15,659 nucleotides of DNA from Candidatus Enterousia avistercoris (GCA_017694255.1 JADINC010000053.1:1-15659); one strand, 5' to 3'; shown: positions 1 through 6,094, counted from the first letter of the stretch. Notes: generated by a model from the letters alone, not told the origin. A program made the numbers and translations.

Positions 1-171
1 CCATATATATTCGTCTACTTTATTGGCTTTATCCATAAAATCATCGCCAACTTCTGTACCGAAAAGTTCTATCATAACCTCATCTGGCGTAAATCTTCGT
101 GCGCCAAGTTGTTTTTCCAGTTGCTTTGCAAAAGATTCGCCCCCGACAAACCGCCGTTTGTCGGCTGACAC
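1..171 (-). CDS. Possible 5' part of an unidentified protein, cut by the window edge
   Basis: On the minus strand an open frame runs off the left edge. Its composition is protein-like: charged and amphipathic, with stretches such as ESFAKQLEKQLGARRFTPDE and IELFGTEVGDDFMDKANK. I do not recognise the family. The start is unresolved: a GTG at 171-169 is given here, but no Shine-Dalgarno precedes it, and a TTG slightly upstream or an internal ATG are alternatives. The frame stays open through the tRNA terminator, so it may be a broken gene or begin at an unusual codon. It lies just downstream of the tRNA-Pro terminator on the same strand. A 22-nt palindrome sits inside the first codons. The opposite-strand frame here is Ser/Pro-rich and looks like an antisense shadow. 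Confidence 0.3.
   Translation of the reverse strand, partial: MSADKRRFVGGESFAKQLEKQLGARRFTPDEVMIELFGTEVGDDFMDKANKVDEYIW
143..164. repeat. Perfect 9-bp inverted repeat with 4-nt spacer
   Basis: CCGACAAAC (143-151) and GTTTGTCGG (156-164) are exact complements around CGCC. No T-run follows on either strand, so it is not a standard terminator. Its core, AAACCGCCGTTT, differs at one base from the AAACCACCGTTT core of the two leader hairpins upstream of the Cys-rich cassettes. That likeness may be chance. Confidence 0.55.
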
Positions 172-184
172 CGCACGCGTCGCC

Positions 185-218
185 AAAAAAATTAAAACCG
201 CCGCATTTGCGACGGTTT
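185..218 (-). terminator. Rho-independent terminator of tRNA-Pro
   Basis: Read on the minus strand, AAACCGTCGC and GCGGCGGTTT form a 10-bp stem with one wobble pair around AAAT, followed by a T-rich tail (TTTTAATTTTTT). It begins 9 nt after the CCA end of the tRNA, so the tRNA is probably a single-gene transcript. Confidence 0.75.
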
Positions 219-226
219 GAATTTTC

Positions 227-303
227 TGGTCGGGGCGAAAGGATTCGAACCTTCGACATCTTGCTCCCAAAGCAAGCACTCTACCAGACTGAGCTACACC
301 CCG
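227..303 (-). tRNA. tRNA-Pro (anticodon UGG)
   Basis: The minus strand folds into a 77-nt cloverleaf. The acceptor arm CGGGGTG pairs with CGCCCCG (one G-U pair), followed by discriminator A and an encoded CCA. The D arm carries GCTCAGTCTGGTAGAGTGC. The anticodon stem CTTGC/GCAAG holds the loop TTTGGGA, giving anticodon TGG, which reads proline codons CCN. The T arm contains GGTTCGAATCC. A promoter lies upstream and an intrinsic terminator downstream. Confidence 0.97.
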
Positions 304-314
304 AAACGCAACGC

Positions 315-342
315 ATTATAACAGTATTTTAAATAAATGCAA
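315..342 (-). promoter_or_regulatory. Sigma-70-type promoter of tRNA-Pro
   Basis: On the minus strand, TTGCAT (342-337) and a perfect TATAAT (320-315) are separated by 16 bp. The -10 box ends 11 nt before the mature 5' end of the tRNA, leaving room for a very short leader. Confidence 0.75.
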
Positions 343-364
343 ATTTTTTATGCACATTTTATAC

Positions 365-393
365 TTGTATGAATTGCGCAAAGTTTTTACAAT
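365..393 (+). promoter_or_regulatory. Possible promoter for a leaderless mRNA
   Basis: TTGTAT (365-370), a 17-bp spacer and TACAAT (388-393) precede the ATG at 400 so closely that transcription would begin at, or within a base or two of, the start codon. No Shine-Dalgarno is visible before that ATG, which agrees with leaderless initiation. The -35 box matches the consensus only at TTG. Confidence 0.4.
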
Positions 394-399
394 ACAACT

Positions 400-1455
400 A
401 TGTTAAAGCACATTGGTATTTTAATCGCGTTATTTGTGATTGCCACGGGGCCAAATTCCGGCCTGGCCGCGACGCGTGCGTCTAATTATGTCAGTGCGAA
501 CACATATAACAACCTGTACCCATATATGAACAACACCATGCGAACCCAATTAAACCCAGGCACCAGCCCATCGCAATCCAACGCCCCAATAAATACATTG
601 GTTCGCACACGCGCTGCAACGAACACCGCGACACGTAATGTGGTTGCCCGCACCCCGACAACATCTGCCCCAGGCGCACGTGCGGCGACAACTGGCACAT
701 CCGCCCGCACTGGGGGCGTTGCCGCATCATCCACCCGCCGCGTTACCCAGCGTCCTGGCACAACGACGGCCCGTGCGGCAACGGGAACCGCGTCAATGGC
801 GCGTTCTGGGGGCAACGCAACCCAATCGCGTCGCGTTGTTGCCCGCGCGGCAACGGGAACCACTGGCATGTCGGCCCGGGCCCGCACGAACAGAAACGAT
901 ACAGAATCAACCGTTGTCCGCAATGGAACAGGCGACATAGACAGATATGGTGTCCCTGACAATGCGGTATCATCAACCAGATGCCTGGCTGATTATACAA
1001 AATGTATGAATGACTATTGCGAACGCGAAGATACCGAATATAATCGCTGTTATTGCAGTGCAAAACTGGCCCAAATTGACGCCCAATACAAACCAGAAAT
1101 AGACCGTTTAATCAAAGAAATATTAACAGTAAAAAATAACAATCAGTGGACTGATGCCGAAATGAATGAATATTGGATGGAAATGGTTGGCCAGTACACT
1201 GGCGAAAATTCTTGGGAAAACCTAGACGCGGCCCTGGACATAGATTGGTCCACAACGGCCAGCAATGTCCGTGGCCAACAGGCATTTGCCATGGGACATG
1301 AATATTGTGTACGTCATCTGGAAAATTGCGCATGGATGCAAAACAACCTGCGCGATGCATATCGTTCTGAAATTTCGCGTGATTGCGCGACATATGAATC
1401 ATCACTGCGTCGTCTGCAAAACGCCGCAGAAAGCATGTTGGGGACATACGAATGA
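400..1455 (+). CDS. Secreted Ala/Thr/Arg-repeat protein with Cys-rich C-terminal domain, function unknown
   Basis: 351 residues. Residues 1-24 form a signal peptide (Lys, a hydrophobic stretch, then GLAA as likely cleavage site), so the protein is exported to the periplasm or beyond. Residues about 50-175 are low-complexity and rich in Ala, Thr, Arg and Gly, with three degenerate copies of a unit beginning ARAATGT (about residues 93, 124 and 148). This part is probably disordered and very basic. From residue 195 the composition changes to a folded domain with cysteines at 195, 202, 207, 217 and 219 and, near the end, 303, 310 and 329, likely disulfide-bonded. The middle (220-260) is acidic and helical. 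I do not recognise the family. The next gene overlaps it by 4 nt (ATGA), so the two are translationally coupled. There is no ribosome binding site; see the promoter entry. Confidence 0.85.
   Translation: MLKHIGILIALFVIATGPNSGLAATRASNYVSANTYNNLYPYMNNTMRTQLNPGTSPSQSNAPINTLVRTRAATNTATRNVVARTPTTSAPGARAATTGTSARTGGVAASSTRRVTQRPGTTTARAATGTASMARSGGNATQSRRVVARAATGTTGMSARARTNRNDTESTVVRNGTGDIDRYGVPDNAVSSTRCLADYTKCMNDYCEREDTEYNRCYCSAKLAQIDAQYKPEIDRLIKEILTVKNNNQWTDAEMNEYWMEMVGQYTGENSWENLDAALDIDWSTTASNVRGQQAFAMGHEYCVRHLENCAWMQNNLRDAYRSEISRDCATYESSLRRLQNAAESMLGTYE
676..888 (+). repeat. Degenerate in-frame repeats coding for Ala/Thr/Gly/Arg units
   Basis: Three in-frame units start at 676, 769 and 841. Units 2 and 3 share GCGGCAACGGGAACC near their start and encode ARAATGT followed by Ser/Met/Ala/Arg residues. 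Unit 1 is a looser match (ARAATTGT). They are probably remnants of internal duplication and a place where length may vary between strains. Confidence 0.6.
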
Positions 1456-2291
1456 AGAAAGAATTTATGGGCATAGAATACGGCCGCGGTGCGACCGCAA
1501 AATTAGTACTGGGCGGCCCTGCACTGGCGCCAGCAGCGGTACATAAAATGTATCCAGACCACAACTGGACAACTGTTGTTGCCGACAAATACGATGCCGA
1601 ATTATGGTCAACTGACCGATTCGGTGAAAACTATTTAATCCAAAAAAAGATTGTCGCCGCAACGCCAACCGCACCACATATTATGGTTGGTGGCGATCAT
1701 TCGGTTAACTTTGGTCATTTTGTCGCATTGGCAGACAGAATGCCTGACGCCGATTTATGTTTAATATACATTGATGCCCATCTGGACATACACACACCCG
1801 AATCATCCCGTGCCCAGGCATCTGGCGCACCGCACGGCACAAATGTTCGTGCATTGATGGGGGACGGCGACGCGCGTTGGCTATCGTTACAAATGCGCCG
1901 GCCGGCATTACGGCATGAAAACGTTTTTTATCTGGGCACGCGCGCATACGAACCGGCAGAAATAGAATACGTTCGCAATAAAAACATTTACATGCGTTCT
2001 GCATCTGAATTACAGACGCCCGACGATTGGGCCCGCGCATCAGATGAAATATTGCGAAAAATTGGGAACCGTCCATACGTTGTATCATTTGATTTTGATG
2101 CGATTGACCCCAAAACATTCCGTGATGTATTGGTCCCAGAACCCAATGGCATCTGTTTAGACGCGGCAGAATATTTTACAAAAAAATTTGCCCCAAACGC
2201 CCACAGTTTTGAATTTGTAGAATACGCACCATCGGGCGATGGCCCCAGTGCCGAAATTGTAAAGAAATTAATTGATATAACGTTGGAATAA
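1452..2291 (+). CDS. Arginase-family ureohydrolase (probable arginase)
   Basis: 279 residues, no signal peptide, cytosolic. Ureohydrolases hydrolyse guanidino compounds at a two-manganese centre; arginase makes ornithine and urea from arginine. All metal-site motifs are visible: GGDHS (His83), DAHLD (Asp108, His110, Asp112) and SFDFDAIDP (Asp214, Asp216). DIHTP followed by SGAPHG puts His128 at the position of the arginase catalytic His, and FVEY supplies Glu257, as in arginases. This favours arginase over agmatinase or formimidoylglutamase, though substrate is inferred. After SFDFDAIDP the sequence (VPEPNGI) differs from the usual GTGTPxxGG substrate loop. The gene starts inside the last codons of the secreted repeat protein (ATGA overlap), so it depends on translation of that gene. 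A strong terminator begins at its stop codon. Confidence 0.85.
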   Translation: MKKEFMGIEYGRGATAKLVLGGPALAPAAVHKMYPDHNWTTVVADKYDAELWSTDRFGENYLIQKKIVAATPTAPHIMVGGDHSVNFGHFVALADRMPDADLCLIYIDAHLDIHTPESSRAQASGAPHGTNVRALMGDGDARWLSLQMRRPALRHENVFYLGTRAYEPAEIEYVRNKNIYMRSASELQTPDDWARASDEILRKIGNRPYVVSFDFDAIDPKTFRDVLVPEPNGICLDAAEYFTKKFAPNAHSFEFVEYAPSGDGPSAEIVKKLIDITLE

Positions 2292-2319
2292 AAAATCCCG
2301 CATATGCGGGATTTTTTTA
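2291..2319. terminator. Bidirectional intrinsic terminator between convergent genes
   Basis: AAATCCCGCA and TGCGGGATTT form a long stem around TA, with A-runs on the left and T-runs on the right, so it can work on both strands. It ends the repeat-protein/arginase operon and also cassette A, whose stop codon lies at 2325-2323. Confidence 0.85.
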
Positions 2320-2322
2320 TTA

Positions 2323-3006
2323 TTAATACCAGTTTTCTGAATACATCAATACCCGTCCAAACGAAATCGACACTCTTGAACACATTTGCCCACAATTTTT
2401 CAAACAACTGGCTTCATCAGAATAATCCTGATAAAAAGCCCAATCTGAAACAGCCGGTGAAATCATACGGCACCAGCAATAATTTCCACCAACGCCCTGT
2501 TCTATATCTGTCTGTACAGAAATTCCCGACGCCGCCGTCGTTGAACACGCCCCCAACATTACATATTCCGAATTGTCGCATACTTTTATTGAATCGGGCG
2601 AATTAGTCAACCCCGTAAATGACTTACAATTTTGATTTATCAGTGAAGCATTCCCACCAGAATAAGCATTTACGCATTTCGTCACACCATATGACGCAAT
2701 TCCCGTTCCACCATTAATTGGACACATATTTGTTAACTTAAAAACAACCCCACTTGATTCCGTATATCTACTTGGTTCGGCATATAAATAACATATATTA
2801 TTTGGTGTTCCATATAAACACGAATACGCATCATTTACAAACGGGCTGCAAGTGTATGGCATCATACAAAGACCATTCATCAATTTCACATATGGGCGTT
2901 CAACCGTTACATAACCATCCGGGCATACTTCACGATACATAGTCACCGCCATCACCACCGACGGCATTAAACATAATGAAATCGACACAAATAATTTGTT
3001 AAACAT
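2323..3006 (-). CDS. Cassette A long gene: secreted Cys-rich protein with CxCR module, function unknown
   Basis: 227 residues from the ATG at 3006, chosen because AGGGG precedes it and a clean signal peptide follows (cleavage after VVMA, residue 20). An ATG 8 codons upstream overlaps the preceding gene and lacks a signal context. The mature protein is Cys-rich. An N-terminal part (CPDGY, PYTC, YTES, then GGTGIASYG) is followed by the C-terminal module CWCRMISPAVSDW (Cys177, Cys179, Arg180), then Cys201, Cys205 and Cys209. The closest relative in this window is the 233-residue protein at 12953-13654, alike along almost the whole length; its short partner shares only the C-terminal module. It is probably exported, disulfide-stabilised and transcribed with the short gene 16 nt upstream. 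I know of no named family with this pattern. Confidence 0.85.
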   Translation of the reverse strand: MFNKLFVSISLCLMPSVVMAVTMYREVCPDGYVTVERPYVKLMNGLCMMPYTCSPFVNDAYSCLYGTPNNICYLYAEPSRYTESSGVVFKLTNMCPINGGTGIASYGVTKCVNAYSGGNASLINQNCKSFTGLTNSPDSIKVCDNSEYVMLGACSTTAASGISVQTDIEQGVGGNYCWCRMISPAVSDWAFYQDYSDEASCLKNCGQMCSRVSISFGRVLMYSENWY

Positions 3007-3022
3007 GCACACGCCCCTATTT

Positions 3023-3508
3023 TTAGTCATATTGCCAATTCATTGAATTCAACAATGCGCTTTTCACCGTATAATTATATCCCGATGTGCTTGTCGTCAT
3101 CATTGCATTAGAACATTGCTTTGCACAGTTCATATGACAACTAGATTCCGCCGATGTTCCACCATATCGTGCTCTGAACACCCATTGTGAAACCCACGGG
3201 CTAATCATTCTGCAAAAACAACTGGCATTAGCCCCCTCCGCCATCGTTAATCCCGTTTCCAACGTATCGCCAATTGTTAACCCTGTATTAGATGCGCAAA
3301 ACCCAACACCCCGCACCGGAACAGACGGTCGTGGCGTACCACTATTTAATTGACAAAGCGCCCGCCAATCGTATGCATTATTTTCGCCCGTCCCAGATGT
3401 GCACGTGGAATCCACACCCAACGGGACCGCCACACCAACAGCCATACAATCTGGCAACACTGCGATTATGCCCGCCAGAATCAATCCCATTTTAATCATG
3501 CGTTTCAT
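3023..3508 (-). CDS. Cassette A short gene: secreted Cys-rich protein with CxCR module, function unknown
   Basis: 161 residues from the ATG at 3508, selected because a run of six G ends 8 nt upstream and a signal peptide follows directly (MKRMIKMG start, cleavage near CMA, residue 23). A longer frame starting at 3559 would be read through a leader hairpin and is not supported. The mature N-terminus has VAVPLGVDSTC, paralleled by MAVPLNSNSTC in the cassette B short protein. GVGFCAS follows at about residue 67, then the module CFCRMISPWVSQW (Cys97, Cys99, Arg100) and Cys124, Cys128 and Cys132. It is first in a two-gene operon whose second gene encodes a longer protein with the same C-terminal module. 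A periplasmic or surface location is inferred; the function is unknown. Confidence 0.85.
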   Translation of the reverse strand: MKRMIKMGLILAGIIAVLPDCMAVGVAVPLGVDSTCTSGTGENNAYDWRALCQLNSGTPRPSVPVRGVGFCASNTGLTIGDTLETGLTMAEGANASCFCRMISPWVSQWVFRARYGGTSAESSCHMNCAKQCSNAMMTTSTSGYNYTVKSALLNSMNWQYD

Positions 3509-3527
3509 CGAAAAATCCCCCCGCGTT

Positions 3528-3558
3528 TGCCGAAAAAAACGGTGGTTTGTTTTCGGCA
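3528..3558 (-). promoter_or_regulatory. Leader hairpin of cassette A
   Basis: On the minus strand GCCGAAAA pairs with TTTTCGGC. Inside it, after a bulged C, AAAC pairs with GTTT around the loop CACC. It lies close to the 5' end of the predicted transcript and 5 nt before the GGGGGG ribosome binding site. The same architecture precedes cassette B. It lacks a terminator tail. The CACC loop could in principle pair with the G-run, which is speculation. Confidence 0.6.
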
Positions 3559-3572
3559 TGAAATTTAATTAA

Positions 3573-3601
3573 ATTTTACTGATTTTTCAAAAACATTGCA
3601 A
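3573..3601 (-). promoter_or_regulatory. Promoter of cassette A
   Basis: On the minus strand TTGCAA (3601-3596), a 17-bp spacer and TAAAAT (3578-3573). The boxes and spacing are identical to those upstream of cassette B, and the flanks are similar too (CCTTGCAA before, AATTTAAT after). This argues for a genuine conserved promoter. Confidence 0.7.
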
Positions 3602-3645
3602 GGATATTTTATGCCAAAAATCCAACTAATAAAGGTATTTTAAAC

Positions 3646-3667
3646 GCCCCGCGGTTAATCACGGGGC
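3646..3667 (-). terminator. Weak intrinsic terminator of ssb
   Basis: On the minus strand GCCCCG and CGGGGC form a 6-bp GC stem around TGATTAACCG, about 33 nt after the ssb stop. The T-tract (GTTTAAAAT) is poor, so the call is tentative. Confidence 0.45.
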
Positions 3668-3699
3668 ATCAAGAAACATTACAAATGAAAAACCATCCA

Positions 3700-4167
3700 T
3701 TAAAATGGTATATCATCACCAATATCCGCCACAGACATTTCTTCACGTTGTGGCTGGGCTGGCTGTGATACAGGCTGGCCATAATCGCCCCCAGCCGCAG
3801 CACCATCCAAACTTTTAGCACCGGCCAAAATGACCATCTGGCCTGCAAATTGGTTCAGAACGACCTCGGTTGTATAAACGTCCAGCCCCTGTTGATTTTG
3901 CCATTTACGCGTACGCAGTGAACCTTCGATATACAGTTTTGTTCCCTTTTGCAACATACGTTCTGCGACCTCGGCTAAATTCGGGTTAAATACAACAACC
4001 CTGTGCCATTCTGTCTGTTCTTTTTGTTCCCCTGTTTGCCGGTCGCGCCACCGTTCTGATGTAGCCAACGAAAAACTGACCACTTTCTGTCCGCTTTGCA
4101 TTGTGCGCACTTGGGGGTCTTGCCCAACATTGCCGACCAGAATCACTTTATTTATACTGCCTGCCAT
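3700..4167 (-). CDS. ssb: Single-stranded DNA-binding protein SSB
   Basis: 155 residues. SSB forms tetramers that coat single-stranded DNA in replication, recombination and repair and recruits partners through its C-terminal tip. The OB-fold (about 1-110) is clear: INKVILVGNVGQDPQVR, then SFSLATSERW, QTEWHRVVVF and YIEGSLRTRKW. The DNA-stacking aromatics of the E. coli protein are present (Trp40, Trp54, Phe60, Trp89). A short Gln/Pro/Gly linker follows. The tail DIGDDIPF is the canonical acidic tip that binds partner proteins. The start is supported by AAAGGAAG 8 nt upstream. The gene diverges from rho across a 214-nt region, and no convincing ssb promoter is seen. Length and domains are normal. 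Confidence 0.97.
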   Translation of the reverse strand: MAGSINKVILVGNVGQDPQVRTMQSGQKVVSFSLATSERWRDRQTGEQKEQTEWHRVVVFNPNLAEVAERMLQKGTKLYIEGSLRTRKWQNQQGLDVYTTEVVLNQFAGQMVILAGAKSLDGAAAGGDYGQPVSQPAQPQREEMSVADIGDDIPF

Positions 4168-4281
4168 CGTTTTCTTCCTTTGTTTTCATGTAATCATAGA
4201 TAGACATAATTTGAGCAATAAAAACAACAAAAAGCAAGGGGAAAACACCTTTGCCGATTCGTTTTCTATGCGCGGTGTTAT

Positions 4282-4328
4282 ATCTTGACTTTTTGACAAA
4301 AAAGTTATATAATACGTTCCGTCAAGAT
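4282..4328 (+). promoter_or_regulatory. rho promoter enclosed by an inverted repeat
   Basis: TTGACT (4285-4290), a 17-bp spacer and a perfect TATAAT (4308-4313) form a strong promoter with a start expected near 4320, giving a leader of about 60 nt. ATCTTGAC (4282-4289) and GTCAAGAT (4321-4328) are exact inverted copies covering the -35 box and the predicted start point. A second dyad, ACTTTTT/AAAAAAGT, fills the first half of the spacer. The repeats could be an operator or a cruciform; only the promoter is well supported. Confidence 0.7.
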
Positions 4329-4381
4329 TACCAGTGCGCGTTCTGTGCATCATGCTGGCAATTTCCACAAAAGGATTATTT

Positions 4382-5650
4382 ATGCATATTAATGAATTAA
4401 AGGCTAAATCGCCCCAGCAATTGCTGAAAATGGCCGAAGACATGGGTATTGAAAATCCCGCCCAGTTAAACGTGCAACAACTGCGTTTCGCGGTTATGCG
4501 TGTATTTGCCGCCGATAAAAAGGTTGTATTAATCGGCGATGGCGTTCTGGAACGTATGCAGGATGGGTTCGGTTTTCTGCGCGCCCCCGAAAGCAACTAT
4601 CTGGCCGGTCCAGACGATTTGTATGTATCACCAACATTGATAAAAAAATATGGTCTGAAAACTGGCGATTATATCGAAGGTCAAATCCAGGCCCCACAAA
4701 ACGAATCGGAACGTTATTTTGCGCTGGAAACAATTGAACGCGTAAACGGCGGCGATCCTGATAAATTACGCCATCGGGTATCTTTTGATGATATGACCCC
4801 ACTGTATCCTGACGAAATGCTAAAGATGGAGGTTATTGACGACAAAGACAAAGGTCGCAGCCTGTCCGCCCGCGTAATTGATTTGATTTCCCCCACCGGC
4901 AAAGGCCAACGCAGTCTGATTGTCGCCCCACCGCGCACTGGGAAAACTGTGATGTTGCAAAATATCGCACATTCCATCGCGACAAATTACCCAGATGTAA
5001 AATTAATCGTATTGTTAATTGATGAACGTCCCGAAGAAGTTACCGACATGCAACGCAGTGTCCGGGGCGAAGTTATTTCGTCAACATTTGATGAACCGGC
5101 GGCCCGACATATCCAGGTTGCAGAAATGGTAATTGAAAAAGCAAAACGCCTGGTCGAAGCGGGCCAAGACGTCGTCATATTATTGGATTCCATTACCCGC
5201 CTGGGTCGTGCATATAACACAGTTGTCCCATCCAGCGGCAAGGTTTTAACCGGCGGTGTCGACGCATACGCATTACAACGCCCCAAACGTTTCTTTGGTG
5301 CGGCCCGTAATATCGAAGGCGGCGGTTCACTGACCATCATTGCAACCGCACTGGTCGATACTGGTTCCAAAATGGACGAAGTCATTTTCGAAGAATTCAA
5401 AGGCACCGGAAACAGCGAAATCATATTGGACAGAAAATTGTCCGACAAACGTGTATACCCGGCAATTGACATTACAAAATCTGGTACCCGCAAAGAAGAT
5501 TTGTTGGTCGGCAAAGATACATTATCAAAAATGTACGTACTGCGTCGTATAATCAACCCAATGGGAACCCTGGAAGCCATGGAATTCCTGTTGGACAAAT
5601 TACGCCTGACAAAAACGAACGCCGATTTCTTTGCATCAATGAATCAATAA
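4382..5650 (+). CDS. rho: Transcription termination factor Rho
   Basis: 422 residues from the ATG at 4382, preceded by AAAAGGATT; an in-frame ATG 48 nt upstream lacks a binding site. Rho is a hexameric RNA-dependent ATPase that ends untranslated transcripts. Domains in order: N-terminal Rho helical domain (about 4-45); cold-shock-like RNA-binding fold with DGFGFLR (61-67); ATPase core with Walker A APPRTGKT (182-189), catalytic LIDERPEEV (212-220), Walker B VVILLDSITR (264-273), Q-loop VLTGGVDAYAL (288-298) and R-loop EEFKGTGN (337-344). No Asp/Arg-rich insertion follows the N-terminal domain, so it is the compact form. The P-loop has Arg-Thr where E. coli has Lys-Ala. It has its own strong promoter and terminator and diverges from ssb. 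Confidence 0.97.
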   Translation: MHINELKAKSPQQLLKMAEDMGIENPAQLNVQQLRFAVMRVFAADKKVVLIGDGVLERMQDGFGFLRAPESNYLAGPDDLYVSPTLIKKYGLKTGDYIEGQIQAPQNESERYFALETIERVNGGDPDKLRHRVSFDDMTPLYPDEMLKMEVIDDKDKGRSLSARVIDLISPTGKGQRSLIVAPPRTGKTVMLQNIAHSIATNYPDVKLIVLLIDERPEEVTDMQRSVRGEVISSTFDEPAARHIQVAEMVIEKAKRLVEAGQDVVILLDSITRLGRAYNTVVPSSGKVLTGGVDAYALQRPKRFFGAARNIEGGGSLTIIATALVDTGSKMDEVIFEEFKGTGNSEIILDRKLSDKRVYPAIDITKSGTRKEDLLVGKDTLSKMYVLRRIINPMGTLEAMEFLLDKLRLTKTNADFFASMNQ

Positions 5651-5671
5651 AATCTGTGCGGTTTTACTGTT

Positions 5672-5700
5672 AATGCGCCCCATATGGGCGCATTTTTATT
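5672..5700 (+). terminator. Intrinsic terminator of rho
   Basis: ATGCGCCC and GGGCGCAT form an 8-bp stem around CATAT, followed by TTTTTATT. It begins 22 nt after the rho stop and leaves the next small gene, 15 nt further on, without a visible promoter of its own. Confidence 0.8.
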
Positions 5701-5714
5701 TCATGGTGAACATT

Positions 5715-5942
5715 ATGATAAAACTATATTTTTTTATTGGAACAATATTGGCGGTTTATTCCGCGTATTTGGTCGGCATACACACAGGCACGCACCAGTG
5801 CCAAACAGAAAACGCCAACGCCCATGCAAGCAAAATTAACGACACAATAAAAACAATGGGAATAATAAATGCAAAAACTGTTAATACCGGTGTTGATGAT
5901 ATTCGTCGCATCTTGCGCGAAAAATACACCATTGCCGAATAA
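5715..5942 (+). CDS. Small membrane-anchored protein, possible inner-membrane spanin (Rz-like)
   Basis: 75 residues from the ATG at 5715, with GGTGA a few nt upstream; in-frame ATGs further upstream lie in or near the rho terminator. One N-terminal membrane segment (residues 3-24, YFFIGTILAVYSAYLVGI) is followed by a short hydrophilic, mostly helical tail ending in DDIRRILREKYTIAE. The predicted topology is N-in with the tail in the periplasm. The last 74 nt overlap, in the +1 frame, the start of a lipoprotein gene. That layout (membrane-anchored peptide with an overlapping small lipoprotein) is the hallmark of phage Rz/Rz1 spanins, which join inner and outer membranes during lysis. The tail is shorter than in most Rz proteins and no holin or endolysin gene is nearby, so the assignment is architectural. 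Confidence 0.6.
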   Translation: MIKLYFFIGTILAVYSAYLVGIHTGTHQCQTENANAHASKINDTIKTMGIINAKTVNTGVDDIRRILREKYTIAE

Positions 5943-6072
5943 TGTATGCGCGCCATGCATTCCTATTTATGGGCATAAAACAGACTGGGACACTATCAGT
6001 AATGATTTGGCCCGCAATATATATCGCCATAATCTGATGTGCGCCACAACCGCGCATATTCATGAAAAATAA
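5869..6072 (+). CDS. Small lipoprotein, possible outer-membrane spanin (Rz1-like)
   Basis: 67 residues. A lipoprotein signal peptide ends in the lipobox VASC, with Cys16 as the lipidated residue. The mature part has 52 residues and includes KNTPLPNN and CAPCIP with prolines close to the lipid anchor, then a short helical segment (DTISNDLARNIYRHNL). Mature residue 2 is Ala rather than Asp, which permits export to the outer membrane. The start overlaps the preceding membrane-protein gene by 74 nt in another frame and is supported by GGGA 7 nt upstream. The overlapping layout, size and lipobox fit an Rz1-type partner. A shared terminator follows at once. It could instead be an unrelated small lipoprotein. 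Confidence 0.6.
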   Translation: MQKLLIPVLMIFVASCAKNTPLPNNVCAPCIPIYGHKTDWDTISNDLARNIYRHNLMCATTAHIHEK

Positions 6073-6094
6073 AACGGGGCCATGCCCCGTTTAT
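6071..6094. terminator. Bidirectional terminator between the spanin-like pair and the autotransporter
   Basis: AAACGGGGC and GCCCCGTTT form a 9-bp stem around CAT. T-rich tails follow on both strands (TTTATTAT on plus, TTTTATTTTT on minus). The stop codons of the convergent genes are at 6070-6072 and 6099-6097. Confidence 0.85.

Noticed and set aside
486..962. 158-codon minus-strand frame opposite the secreted repeat protein
   Set aside because: Arg/Val/Ala-rich antisense shadow of the Ala/Thr repeats; no ribosome binding site or recognisable feature.
3509..3559. N-terminal extension of the cassette A short protein from the ATG at 3559
   Set aside because: It would translate the leader hairpin and hide the signal peptide; the equivalent extension is absent in cassette B, and the GGGGGG site points to 3508.
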